From: a virus
IMG/VR virus record: IMGVR_UViG_3300021091_000250
Location: 1 to 32,627 of that record
Strand: one strand, 5' to 3'
Length of the DNA stretch: 32,627 nucleotides
This document shows positions 1-8,341 of the stretch, one piece after another (positions within the stretch are counted from its first letter, which is position 1; each line of letters begins with the position of its first letter). The notes under the pieces were generated by a model, which did not search any database, was not told the DNA's origin, and saw nothing but the letters and a program-made list of their open reading frames with translations. The translations under genes and the position numbers were made by a program.

Positions 1-117
1 GATGATCTTGATCCATATGATGTGGATTGGCAAGAAAAGATCAGCAAAGCTCTTGATTTACAACCTGAGGAAACTGTCAGTGTTGCGAAGATTAAGGAAG
101 AAGATGACGTGTGGTAA
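1..117 (+). CDS. C-terminal fragment of an unrecognised acidic protein
   Basis: An open frame runs from the window edge to TAA at 115-117 and gives 38 residues rich in Asp and Glu, ending in Asp-Asp-Val-Trp. The start lies outside the window. It is followed at once by a strong hairpin terminator, as expected for the last gene of a rightward unit that converges on the leftward fibre genes. The fragment is too short to assign to a family. Confidence 0.6.
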   Translation, partial: DDLDPYDVDWQEKISKALDLQPEETVSVAKIKEEDDVW

Positions 118-131
118 AGTGGGTAAATACT

Positions 132-157
132 AAAACCCTCCCTAGGGAGGGTTTTTT
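132..157. terminator. Palindromic, probably bidirectional intrinsic terminator
   Basis: A perfect 16-base palindrome (CCCTCCCTAGGGAGGG) is flanked by A-run and T-run extensions, so the stem lengthens to about ten pairs around a CTAG loop and is followed on the + strand by TTTTTTATTATTTT. It lies exactly between the end of the rightward gene (117) and the end of the leftward fibre gene (159). On the minus strand the hairpin is followed by a shorter T-rich stretch, so it may stop transcription from both sides. Confidence 0.85.
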
Positions 158-158
158 A

Positions 159-1856
159 TTATTTTGTTTTTAGTTTTGCAACCTTTGTCTCAAGTTCTTC
201 AATACGTTTCAAGGCTTCCTGTAGTGCAGCAGTTAATACAGGAACAACGTGTCTGGGATCTACACCTTGAGGAAGAATATTTCCATCCTCGTCAACTTCA
301 TCTTTTGTTCCAGTTACAGCTAGAGGAACAACTTCTTGGAGTTCATGAGCAATAAAACCTTCAGCAGAGTCCCCATTAATAATCCAATCAAAGGTACATG
401 GTTTTAGACTTAAAACTCTATCAACAGAACCTGTAAGTGGTTGAATATTTGTTTTTAGCCTATAATCCGAAGTTCCAGTGTAACTAACTGTTGTAGAAGA
501 AGCGAGTTGAATACCACCAATTACAGTGTCAGCATCTTGAACTCTCACAAAAAATCCACCAGTTGCACTTGCGTCTCCAGAGAAATCAAGATCTAATAAT
601 ATGTTATTAGAACCAACACTAGTATCACTCGATTGAATAATTGCTGCCGGCACTCCTGAAGTTTGAGATCCAACAAGAACATGTAAATCTGAAGCGGAAG
701 GAAGAGTAACTCCTATTCCCAAATTTCCAGAAATATAAGCATGACCAGATACTTGAAGATTCTGAGATGCAGTTCCTGTTAAACTTGTTGTGTTAACAAG
801 TAAATATCCAGCAGAAACTGAGGCACCACCAGTTAAAGTCTCAAATCTCTTTGTACCATCAAAATAAAGTTCTGCACCACTTGAAGCACCAGTTGCAGCA
901 AATACAGTTCTTAAAGTTCCACTTGAATTATCTGCTTGAAGTAAAATAGAACCAGAAGTTCGAGTATTTCGAATATAAATGTCACCTGCAGTATTTTGTT
1001 GATCTAGATAAGTATGAGATCCATCATGATATATTCTAAAATCATAATCAGTTGATCCAACACCTGTTCCAACCTCAAGCCCTACATTATCTGGCAATTT
1101 TAAATCATTTCTAAACGTGGATACTCCAGCAACACTGAATTGATTTGCAAATAATGAATTAGTAGAAGTTGTAATACCACCTAAAGTTGATGGGCCAACA
1201 ACACTGAATTGATTTGCAAATAATGAATTAGTAGAAGTTGTAATACCACCTAAAGTTGATGGGCCAACAACACTGAATTGATTTGCAAATAATGAATTAG
1301 TAGAAGTTGTAATACCACCTAAAGTTGATGGGCCTACTACACTAACTTGATTTGCAAATAAAGTTCCCGTAGAAGTCGTTATACCACCTAAAGTTGATGG
1401 GCCAACAACACTTAGTTGTCTAGAAAATAGAGTGCCTGTTGATGTTGTAATTCCACCTAAAGTTGATGGGCCTACTACACCAAGTTGATTGACGAATAAA
1501 GTTCCCGTAGAAGTTGTAATACCACCTAAAGTTGATGGGCCTACTACACTAACTTGATTTGCAAATAATGAATTGGTAGAAGTTGTAATGCCACCTAAAG
1601 TTGATGGGCCTACTACACTAACTTGATTTGCAAATAAAGTACCCGTAAATGTAGAGATACCTATATGAGTAGAAACACCAGTAACATAAAGTTGCGTTGT
1701 AGAAGTTCCACTACCAGCAACTGTTAGAGTATATGTTGGATTCGTAATCGCTACACCAACTAACCCAGAAGATGTTGTAGTAATTATAGTTCCAATACCA
1801 GAACTATTAGGGCCCACTTCGAGCCCATTTTTGACTTTAAAGTTTTGATTAGCCAA
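159..1856 (-). CDS. Tail fibre-like protein with 23-residue repeats and S74 chaperone domain
   Basis: 565 residues. The N-terminus (MANQNFKVKNGLEVG) is of a type I associate with cyanophage fibre proteins. Residues of about 60-250 are eight tandem 23-residue units of the type STLGGITTSTNSLFANQ. A beta-rich middle follows. The last 103 residues begin at Ser463 in the motif SDYRLK and form a peptidase S74-type intramolecular chaperone (GFIAHELQEVVP, then a terminal coiled coil). In that family the domain trimerises the fibre and cuts itself off before the Ser. The start is TTG at 1856-1854: a GGGAG Shine-Dalgarno sits about 8 bases upstream, and the nearer ATG is in another frame that stops after four codons. 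A late-promoter-like box lies 28 bases upstream. The gene probably encodes a trimeric adsorption fibre; the receptor is unknown. Confidence 0.85.
   Translation of the reverse strand: MANQNFKVKNGLEVGPNSSGIGTIITTTSSGLVGVAITNPTYTLTVAGSGTSTTQLYVTGVSTHIGISTFTGTLFANQVSVVGPSTLGGITTSTNSLFANQVSVVGPSTLGGITTSTGTLFVNQLGVVGPSTLGGITTSTGTLFSRQLSVVGPSTLGGITTSTGTLFANQVSVVGPSTLGGITTSTNSLFANQFSVVGPSTLGGITTSTNSLFANQFSVVGPSTLGGITTSTNSLFANQFSVAGVSTFRNDLKLPDNVGLEVGTGVGSTDYDFRIYHDGSHTYLDQQNTAGDIYIRNTRTSGSILLQADNSSGTLRTVFAATGASSGAELYFDGTKRFETLTGGASVSAGYLLVNTTSLTGTASQNLQVSGHAYISGNLGIGVTLPSASDLHVLVGSQTSGVPAAIIQSSDTSVGSNNILLDLDFSGDASATGGFFVRVQDADTVIGGIQLASSTTVSYTGTSDYRLKTNIQPLTGSVDRVLSLKPCTFDWIINGDSAEGFIAHELQEVVPLAVTGTKDEVDEDGNILPQGVDPRHVVPVLTAALQEALKRIEELETKVAKLKTK
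1141..1692 (-). repeat. Tandem 69-bp repeat array, eight units, inside fibre gene
   Basis: Unit starts fall every 69 bases (1141, 1210, 1279, 1348, 1417, 1486, 1555, 1624). The first three units on the + strand are essentially identical at nucleotide level, and the others diverge progressively. Each unit encodes 23 residues. Length is always a multiple of three, so gain or loss of units would keep the frame. Confidence 0.9.
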
Positions 1857-1883
1857 GGTTCATTCTCCCTCTTGAGCTTTCAA

Positions 1884-1892
1884 GTATTTATG
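1884..1892 (-). promoter_or_regulatory. Late-promoter-like box CATAAATAC
   Basis: It matches the T4-type late element (TATAAATA; NATAAATA in cyanophages). It stands about 28 bases before the TTG start of the fibre gene ending at 159 and overlaps the TCA-TAA end of the preceding fibre gene. Confidence 0.6.
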
Positions 1893-4800
1893 AAGAACCA
1901 ATTCCAACAACGGACTCTAGATATTGAATTCTTTGAACTGCTTCTTGCAATGCAGCGGTAAGAACAACAACCATCTTAGCCGGATCAATCATTTGCGGAA
2001 TCATATTACCTTCTTCATCAACTGCATCTTTAGATCCAACGACTGCTTCTGGGAATACTTCTTGAACTTCATGAGCAATGAAACCTTCTGATCTGACTTG
2101 ACTTTCTTTCCAAGTAAACTCACATGGTTTGAACTGCATTATTCTTTCAATTCCATTTGTTGATGGAGTAATATCTTCCTTAAGTCGATAGTCAGAAGAT
2201 GTTGCATATAGAACAGCAGTTGCAGAAGAACCAGAAATCTGTCCTGTTGGGTTGGTATTTTGATCTCTGAATCTAATATAATGAGCAGAAGATGCAGCAC
2301 CAGACACATCAGCGTCACCAGAATAGAAGAGTTCTAAAAGAATTGCGTTGTGTGCTGCAGTTGCATTACTGTTTTGAATTCTAACTAATGGAGTTGTTCC
2401 CGAGTTGACTTCATGAACGTGCAATAATGTGCCTGGATTTGTAGTTCCGATGCCGACTAATCCATCACCCGTAATTCTCATTTCTTCAACATCAGCTGTT
2501 TCAAAAATAATTGGTTGAGATTGTTCAGTTATTAAATGGAGTGGGAGTGCATCCTCTTGAACTATAAAGAATCCATTTGTATCATGAGACTGAATGTAAG
2601 CATTTCGAGTTCCAGTAGATTCATGGAAAGAAATGTATGGATCACTTGCATTATCTTTAATTGCTAGATTTCCTGGAGTTGTAAATGTAGAGTTTGCAGT
2701 TGTATCACGAATTCTTATATTTCCTTGAACATCAAGTGCTGATCCAGGATTTGTGGTTCCTATACCAACAGATCCAATTCCAGTTATACGAACTTTTTCT
2801 GTTTGAGATGCTCCAATAGAAGAACCTTTTGTCCTGAAAGAAATATGACCAGAAAATGCTCCATCGTCAATAACTCTAATAGTTGCAGGAGCATTTGCAT
2901 ATCCTGCCTGAGAAGTTATATAGGTATCAAAATCTAAATCAACATATGATCCACCTCCACCAAGAGTATTATTTAATTTTAGTGCCGTTCCATTTGTTGT
3001 TATAACAACGTGAAGTTTTTCTATTGGATTTGTGGTTCCTATGCCGACAGAACCAGAAACATAAGCACCACCAGTAACTTGTAATCTTTGTGTTGAAGTT
3101 CCTGTTGAAGTTGCGGCACCAATTAATGTGTTTCCTGCAAAATAATTATTTGCTGCGGCAGTTGCAATATAAACACCATAAGGATTTGTGAGTCCTGTTG
3201 TAACATCATAAGATCCATAATACAAAGCACAAGTTCCAGAGACTGCTTGTGTAGTTGCTGCATCATTATCAATGTTTGCCCACACTGCAAAAATGTCAGT
3301 AGCCGTAGCAGTACCACCATCAATGTTAGTACGAGCTCTTATTCCTACCAAATCTCCTATTGTGCCTGAGGAGCCAGTGAGCGGTTGTGCAAGACTATAT
3401 GTTCCATAATAATTTGTAATTGTTGATGTTGCAGTTGATTCTGTATTGTTATAACATCCATAATAGCTAGTAACAGTTCCAGAAGTATGATTTAATATTG
3501 AATTATTATACGCGCCTGCGACGAAATCACTGTCACCATTGACTCGAAGAACATTGTAAATTCCAAATGCTTGGTGTTCATTTGCTGTTGATCCAGAAGT
3601 AACATCAGATTTTGTGTGAACCAACAATCCAGCTTGTTCTGCATCATTTGCTGGAGGCGTCTGAGCGCCATTCATGTGGGTGTCAATGACAACAGAGTAC
3701 GCACCTTCTGTTGAAGCATTATCAATAGTGTTAACTACATAAAGTTTTGTTCCATCATAGAATGAGTTTCCAATACCAATTACAGTTGATGTGGTTCCGA
3801 TGCCAACACCACCAGAAACATAAGCACCACCACTATGAACTTGCAAGGTTTGTGATGCAGTTCCTGTTGAAGTCGCAGTTCCAATAAGAACAGGATAAGA
3901 ACCAGTATGAGTTAGTGCAAGTCTATCAATAGCATTATTTGTTGCATTAGTCGTAAGTTGCAATGCGTATGGTGTTGTATTGTTTAATCTAACATTAAAA
4001 TTACCTCCATCTGCGGTAATATCCCACATTGGATTGTTAGTAATTCCTGTTTCTTGTAAGGAAATCTGCGGCGCTGCGCCACGAACTAATAAATCAGTAT
4101 CATCGATAAGTAATGCAGTGGATGCTGTACCAACAGCACCGATAATATGCAATTGAGTTTGTGGATTTGTGGTTCCTATGCCGACAGAACCACCAGCACT
4201 TACAACAACTGCTGAAGTTCCTGCTGCACCGACTTGTAATCTTCCTAGTGGATTTGTGGTTCCTATGCCGACAGAACCAGAGGCATTAACAACAAAAGGA
4301 GTTGCATCAGGGTTTGTTTCATCTTCTACTACAAGAGCATTACCAGAACCAAGTTGTGTAATTCTTAATGCATCAGAAGAACTATTAACTGATATGGTTG
4401 AAACACCAGAAACATTAAGTTGTTTAGAGAATAATGTGGTTCCTGTTACTGTAGTGATACCAGCGAAGGTAGAGACTCCAGAAACACTTAGTTGGTTGGT
4501 AAAGAGAGTTGATGTATTAGTTGTAATACCAGCGAAGGTAGAGACACCAGCAACACTTAGTTGGTTGATAAAGAGTGTTGATGTATTAGTTGTAATACCA
4601 GCGAAGGTAGAGACACCAGCAACACTTAACTGATTCGCAAAAAGAGTTGATGTATTAGTTGTAATACCAGCAAACGTTGATACACCAGAAACACTTAACT
4701 GATTCGCAAAGAGTGTTGATGTATTAGTTGTAATACCAGCGAAGGTAGAGACACCAGCAACACTTAGTTGGTTGGTAAAGAGAGTTGATGTATTAGTTGT

Positions 4801-5676
4801 AATACCAGCGAAGGTAGAGACTCCAGCAACACTTAACTGATTCGCAAAAAGAGTTGATTGGAATGTGCTAATACCCACATGAGTTGAGACACCAGCAACA
4901 CTTAGTTGGTTGGTAAAGAGAGTTGATGTATTAGTTGTAATACCAGCGAAGGTAGAGACTCCAGCAACACTTAACTGATTCGCAAAGAGTGTTGATGTAT
5001 TAGTTGTAATACCAGCGAAGGTAGAGACTCCAGTTACATTAAGATGTTGAGTTGTGGTAACACCAGAGACTTCTAAAGTCGTTAAAGTAGAGACATCAGT
5101 TACATTTAAGTTACGATTGACTTGAAGATCTCTAGTAACAGTAACGTCTTGTGGTGCTGTAAATTGGTTTGGAACGCTAAGTGTAGGTGTTGAACTTTCT
5201 CCAGTTCCATCAGTGACTGTGATTTGGTTTGATGTTCCAGTGATTGATTGGACATAATCACCAGTTGTGTCAGTTCCAAGAGAAACTGAATTTGGTTGAA
5301 TGGTTGCTGCTAAAGATACATTATCAGTTCCATCAAAGAAAATGGGAGAAGCAACAACATCACCAGTGATTTCAAAACTTCTAGAAGTTGCGAGTTTTGT
5401 TGCAGTGCTTGCAGTTCCAGTGATATTGGTTGCGGTGATAACTCCTGTAATAAGAGCATCACCAACAACATGAAGTCTTGATGTTGGATTTGTGGTTCCT
5501 ATGCCGACAGAACCACCAGCACTTACAACAACTGCTGAAGTTCCTGAATTGACTTGTAGAGTTCCTAGTGGATTTATGGTTCCTATGCCGACAGAGGTAT
5601 TAATCCCGAGACTTCTATCGGAATCATCAACTGTAATTAAAGATGCAAGTTGGGATAACTCTCTGTTGTTCGACAT
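1888..5676 (-). CDS. Long tail fibre-like protein with 23-residue repeats and S74 domain
   Basis: 1262 residues. The N-terminus (MSNNRELSQLASLITVDD) is followed by VGIGT-NP modules. Residues of about 210-420 are nine tandem units of the type STFAGITTNTSTLFANQ, then several beta-rich globular segments separated by 'GSVGIGTTNP' spacers. The last 102 residues start at Ser1161 (SDYRLK) and form an S74 chaperone domain closely similar to that of the neighbouring 565-residue fibre, including GFIAHEVQEVFPEAV and a final helix. A segment of about 80 residues (encoded by 2782-3049) recurs almost unchanged in the 1006-residue fibre gene. The start is ATG; the Shine-Dalgarno is weak. Probably a trimeric long or side tail fibre. 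Confidence 0.85.
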   Translation of the reverse strand: MSNNRELSQLASLITVDDSDRSLGINTSVGIGTINPLGTLQVNSGTSAVVVSAGGSVGIGTTNPTSRLHVVGDALITGVITATNITGTASTATKLATSRSFEITGDVVASPIFFDGTDNVSLAATIQPNSVSLGTDTTGDYVQSITGTSNQITVTDGTGESSTPTLSVPNQFTAPQDVTVTRDLQVNRNLNVTDVSTLTTLEVSGVTTTQHLNVTGVSTFAGITTNTSTLFANQLSVAGVSTFAGITTNTSTLFTNQLSVAGVSTHVGISTFQSTLFANQLSVAGVSTFAGITTNTSTLFTNQLSVAGVSTFAGITTNTSTLFANQLSVSGVSTFAGITTNTSTLFANQLSVAGVSTFAGITTNTSTLFINQLSVAGVSTFAGITTNTSTLFTNQLSVSGVSTFAGITTVTGTTLFSKQLNVSGVSTISVNSSSDALRITQLGSGNALVVEDETNPDATPFVVNASGSVGIGTTNPLGRLQVGAAGTSAVVVSAGGSVGIGTTNPQTQLHIIGAVGTASTALLIDDTDLLVRGAAPQISLQETGITNNPMWDITADGGNFNVRLNNTTPYALQLTTNATNNAIDRLALTHTGSYPVLIGTATSTGTASQTLQVHSGGAYVSGGVGIGTTSTVIGIGNSFYDGTKLYVVNTIDNASTEGAYSVVIDTHMNGAQTPPANDAEQAGLLVHTKSDVTSGSTANEHQAFGIYNVLRVNGDSDFVAGAYNNSILNHTSGTVTSYYGCYNNTESTATSTITNYYGTYSLAQPLTGSSGTIGDLVGIRARTNIDGGTATATDIFAVWANIDNDAATTQAVSGTCALYYGSYDVTTGLTNPYGVYIATAAANNYFAGNTLIGAATSTGTSTQRLQVTGGAYVSGSVGIGTTNPIEKLHVVITTNGTALKLNNTLGGGGSYVDLDFDTYITSQAGYANAPATIRVIDDGAFSGHISFRTKGSSIGASQTEKVRITGIGSVGIGTTNPGSALDVQGNIRIRDTTANSTFTTPGNLAIKDNASDPYISFHESTGTRNAYIQSHDTNGFFIVQEDALPLHLITEQSQPIIFETADVEEMRITGDGLVGIGTTNPGTLLHVHEVNSGTTPLVRIQNSNATAAHNAILLELFYSGDADVSGAASSAHYIRFRDQNTNPTGQISGSSATAVLYATSSDYRLKEDITPSTNGIERIMQFKPCEFTWKESQVRSEGFIAHEVQEVFPEAVVGSKDAVDEEGNMIPQMIDPAKMVVVLTAALQEAVQRIQYLESVVGIGSS
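2782..3049 (-). repeat. 268-bp block duplicated at 9381-9648
   Basis: It is collinear without gaps with 9381-9648 (constant offset 6599), with roughly ten mismatches by eye. It encodes the segment ending in GHISFRTKGSSIG-ASQTEKVRIT and starting at the TNGTALKLNNTLGGGG side. It joins two different fibre genes. Confidence 0.88.
4421..5044 (-). repeat. Tandem 69-bp repeat array, nine units, inside fibre gene
   Basis: Units start at 4421 (a 72-bp variant), then 4493, 4562, 4631, 4700, 4769, 4838, 4907 and 4976. Seven units encode the same core STFAGITTNTSTLF with one variable residue (A, T or I) before NQLSV. The unit at 4838 is a divergent insert (STHVGISTFQSTLF). Period and consensus match the array in the next fibre gene, so the two arrays are homologous. 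Confidence 0.9.
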
Positions 5677-5693
5677 TTAATTATAACTACTTT

Positions 5694-7784
5694 TTAGGTA
5701 TTTATCGATTCCAATTGAGCCTTAAGACTTTCAACTTCTGCAGAAAGTTCTTTGACTGCATTTACTAAAACTGGAATCAATGCAACGTATTCCATTGCAA
5801 GTTTAGATGGTTCATCTTCATGATCTGGAATTAAATCATTCGTATCATAAACAGATTCTGGAACAATTGTTTGAACTTGTTGAGCAATAAAACCAATTCG
5901 TTCTCGATCTGGTTCTCTCTTCATCGAATACCTAACTGGATTGATATTTTTAATTTCTTCTAATCCATAAGGAACTTCTCCAAGAATATTTTTCAGTCTT
6001 TCGTCGGAAGTTTGATCACCAACAACAGTTCCAGATGTTGTTCCTAAATGTGTAATTGTTCCAGATGTTCTTAAATCATTAGTATTATCCACCCAAAAAT
6101 AAATATTAGTACCATCTTGTTCTTCTAAAAAGAGAAAAGGTTGCGGATAAAGAATTCCCGAATGTTTAAAAGTTCCAAGAAAAGCCGATCTTGACACAGA
6201 AGACTGAGTAGCTGCATATCCAACGATTTGTATCATTGTATACTCACTGTTTGCCATTCCCCTTCCTTGTATTTCAATTCTACCGTCATTATTACTCACA
6301 ATTTTAAGTAGTTCATCTGGATTTCTGGTTCCTATGCCGACATTACCAGTTGGAAGTATGCACATCCTCTCTACTGCGTCAACATAAGAAGTTGAATTGC
6401 TAGTAGTTAAAAATCGGATACCAGCAGGGCCCTGATCGACAGCATTTGCTAAATTTAGAGAGTTATCATTATCACCTGTAGTATTTCCCTGCCAAATTGC
6501 CGCTTCTTCTAAACCACCGTCTTGTCTGAAAATAATAAATGGATTATCTCCTTCATTATTATTATCAGTATCTGCTTCAAGTATCAGTCTACAATCGCCA
6601 GATGTTCCAGATGAAATATGTAACTGTCCCTGTGGATTTGTGGTTCCTATGCCGACAGAACCAGAAAAATAACCACCACCAATAACTTGAAGTTTTTGTG
6701 ATGCTGTTCCTGTTGAGGTTGCTGTTCCAATTAAAAGACTTCCTCCACTTTTAAATACTAAAGAGGATGAAGTTGGAAGAGAACCACTAGGTCCACTTCT
6801 GAAATAAATGTCTCCATTATTTCTATGATCAAAGTATGCATTATTATCACCCCATCCAGTAATAGTAAGAGTTGTGGTAATGCCACCAGATGTTTGTAAT
6901 CCCCAAATTAATGCTGATGTAGAATCAAATCCAATATTATATGCATTTGAATTTTGTCCATCAAGTCTATGATTATAACTAGTTCCTACTCCAATATCAC
7001 CATAAACTTCTAACTTATTTGTTGGATTTGTGGTTCCTATGCCGACATTACCAGAAACATAAGCACCACCAGTCACTTGAAGTTTTTGTGATGCTGTTCC
7101 TGTTGAGGTTGCTGAACCAACTAAAACTTCCCCTCCATCTCTTAAAACTAACAGATGTGGATTTGTAGCTAAATTATTATCACTATCCACACCCCAACCA
7201 GTAGCTGAAACTGATAATCCAGCATACATCGATCCTGATGTGTTTCTATATTGAATCAAACTATTGTTAGCATTGGATCTATCAACTAAAATTACTTCTG
7301 GATCTGTCGAAATAACATGAAGTCTTGATGTTGGATTTATGGTTCCTATGCCGACATTACCAGTTGAAGTTATACGAACTCTTTCTGGACTACCAGTTCC
7401 AGCATGAAAAATAATATTATCACTTGTTCCTGATCTTATTCTTACATTATCAAAAGCATAAATTTCAGTATTTCTACCTTGAATCAGAGTTGTATCGAGA
7501 TTACCACCTACTCCTGGAATTGCACTTGTTGTTCCATATCCAATAAAATGTTCAGTATCTCCACCTAGTCTTAATCCACTAAAGAATGTGTTAGCAACTC
7601 CAATATTAGTTCCACTATAAACAACTCGAATTACTTCAGTTGATCCAGATCCAACTTCAAAATCACCTTCAACTTGAAGTTTGAATTGTGGATTTGTGGT
7701 TCCTATACCAATTCGATCATTCGCAGTATCTACGAACAAGTTATTTTGAGAAACTAAGTCACCTGTTTGTCTAGACTTTGCCAT
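5694..7784 (-). CDS. Tail fibre-like protein with divergent S74 chaperone domain
   Basis: 696 residues. The N-terminus (MAKSRQTGDLVSQNNLFVD) is followed by repeated 'VGIGTTNPxxxLxV' spacers that separate beta-rich segments. There is no 69-bp array. The C-terminal 104 residues begin at Ser593 (SDERLKNI), continue through RIGFIAQQVQTIVPESV and end in a heptad coiled coil. This is an S74-type intramolecular chaperone from a different sublineage than the two other S74 domains in the window. The ATG follows a late-promoter-like box by 20 bases; the Shine-Dalgarno is poor. Likely a trimeric fibre. The different chaperone implies a different fibre shape or history. Confidence 0.83.
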   Translation of the reverse strand: MAKSRQTGDLVSQNNLFVDTANDRIGIGTTNPQFKLQVEGDFEVGSGSTEVIRVVYSGTNIGVANTFFSGLRLGGDTEHFIGYGTTSAIPGVGGNLDTTLIQGRNTEIYAFDNVRIRSGTSDNIIFHAGTGSPERVRITSTGNVGIGTINPTSRLHVISTDPEVILVDRSNANNSLIQYRNTSGSMYAGLSVSATGWGVDSDNNLATNPHLLVLRDGGEVLVGSATSTGTASQKLQVTGGAYVSGNVGIGTTNPTNKLEVYGDIGVGTSYNHRLDGQNSNAYNIGFDSTSALIWGLQTSGGITTTLTITGWGDNNAYFDHRNNGDIYFRSGPSGSLPTSSSLVFKSGGSLLIGTATSTGTASQKLQVIGGGYFSGSVGIGTTNPQGQLHISSGTSGDCRLILEADTDNNNEGDNPFIIFRQDGGLEEAAIWQGNTTGDNDNSLNLANAVDQGPAGIRFLTTSNSTSYVDAVERMCILPTGNVGIGTRNPDELLKIVSNNDGRIEIQGRGMANSEYTMIQIVGYAATQSSVSRSAFLGTFKHSGILYPQPFLFLEEQDGTNIYFWVDNTNDLRTSGTITHLGTTSGTVVGDQTSDERLKNILGEVPYGLEEIKNINPVRYSMKREPDRERIGFIAQQVQTIVPESVYDTNDLIPDHEDEPSKLAMEYVALIPVLVNAVKELSAEVESLKAQLESINT
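5698..5706 (-). promoter_or_regulatory. Late-promoter-like box GATAAATAC
   Basis: T4-type late element about 22 bases before the ATG of the 1262-residue fibre gene. It lies within the last codons (Ser-Ile-Asn-Thr-stop) of the preceding gene. Confidence 0.6.
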
Positions 7785-7803
7785 TTATCTGAGCACTTTT
7801 TAA

Positions 7804-7812
7804 ATATTTATT
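7804..7812 (-). promoter_or_regulatory. Late-promoter-like box AATAAATAT
   Basis: T4-type late element about 20 bases before the ATG of the 696-residue fibre gene. Confidence 0.5.
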
Positions 7813-7907
7813 GATTTAATTATCATGCCCAACCACCAATAGAATCAGCAGGGCTTGACGAATGTTGGTTTTATGACTAGACTAGGTTTGTCTCCGTTGA
7901 AGAGAAG

Positions 7908-8049
7908 TTATACAGTAGGTCTAGAAGCTTCTAAGTGTGCTTGATAAGCAGCAATAACTTCTTCAGTCCATAAGGAAAGCATCGTTGGTTAAACGAGCAC
8001 TAACAAAAGAATTAATGCCACTCACCAATTCACTTTTCTTGCAAGTCAT
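7908..8049 (-). pseudogene. Possible frameshifted or fused remnant of small fibre-associated genes
   Basis: ATG at 8049 opens 28 codons that stop at 7963. Dropping one base near the end joins this to a second frame (TTATGGACTGAAG onwards) that continues to TAA at 7908 and would give about 48 residues. The second piece has its own ATG at 7982, so two overlapping mini-genes are also possible. The part reading LWTEEVIAAYQAHLEASR resembles, from memory, the C-terminal end of small fibre-adjacent proteins in marine myoviruses. No Shine-Dalgarno is evident before 8049. A decayed paralogue or recombination scar is the likeliest reading, with low confidence. Confidence 0.35.
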
Positions 8050-8064
8050 GGTCTATAAAAACGA

Positions 8065-8295
8065 CTATGCAATGTTAGCGTCTAATTCAGCCCAAGCAGC
8101 AGTGGCAATTGCTGCCACTTTAGGGTCTTCATTGGTCAAGTCATCACCAGGATTGATAACATGACGGTGATAGGTAGCAGCAATCTCTACACCATCTTTG
8201 AGAACTTGGTCTCTTCTTCTGACTTGGATTTGACCTAGGAGTAGAACTTCAATCTTATCTACTACTGATGCTTCTTGTAACTTTGGTTTTGCCAT
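8065..8295 (-). CDS. Small conserved-looking protein of unknown function next to fibre genes
   Basis: 76 residues starting MAKPKLQEASVVDKIEVLLL, with YHRHVINPGDD in the middle and an Ala-rich helical end. ATG at 8295 has a good Shine-Dalgarno (CGGAGAA, about 8 bases upstream) and a late-promoter-like box 38 bases upstream. No signal peptide or membrane segment is seen. I do not recognise a named family. Its place between two fibre genes suggests a fibre-associated or virion role, but that is inference. Confidence 0.7.
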   Translation of the reverse strand: MAKPKLQEASVVDKIEVLLLGQIQVRRRDQVLKDGVEIAATYHRHVINPGDDLTNEDPKVAAIATAAWAELDANIA

Positions 8296-8332
8296 TAGGG
8301 TAATTCTCCGAACTAAACAGGTTTAGGCAGAG

Positions 8333-8341
8333 ATATTTATG
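8333..8341 (-). promoter_or_regulatory. Late-promoter-like box CATAAATAT
   Basis: T4-type late element 38 bases before the ATG of the 76-codon gene. It overlaps the TCA-TAA end of the 1006-residue fibre gene. Confidence 0.55.

Larger units (their letters stand above)
7785..8064 (-). other. 280-bp stretch without an intact gene; remnants of small genes
   Basis: Between the 76-codon gene and the 696-residue fibre there is no ORF above 30 codons. Three minus-strand fragments read like protein: 8049-7963 (28 codons, MTCKKSELVSGINSFVSARL...), 7982-7908 (MLSLWTEEVIAAYQAHLEASR...), which overlaps it in another frame, and 7870-7823 (NQHSSSPADSIGGWA), which lies between two stops. Their amino-acid texture suggests tails of formerly intact small genes. 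A late-promoter-like box closes the stretch. Confidence 0.5.

Noticed and set aside
4169-4633. 154-codon + strand ORF, Pro/Thr/Val-rich, opposite fibre 2
   Set aside because: Its repeats are the antisense of the VGIGTTNP and 69-bp units. Repetition of a stop-free unit keeps the frame open, there is no Shine-Dalgarno, and the sense strand is clearly coding.
4421-5044. Regularly spaced repeats that could be taken for a CRISPR array
   Set aside because: The repeats are directly contiguous 69-bp coding units without unique spacers, in frame with the fibre gene; no cas genes are present.
7856-7884. Rightward TTGACG - 17 bases - TAGACT promoter-like pair
   Set aside because: The -10 match is poor, and no + strand gene follows; it would only read antisense into remnants and the 76-codon gene.
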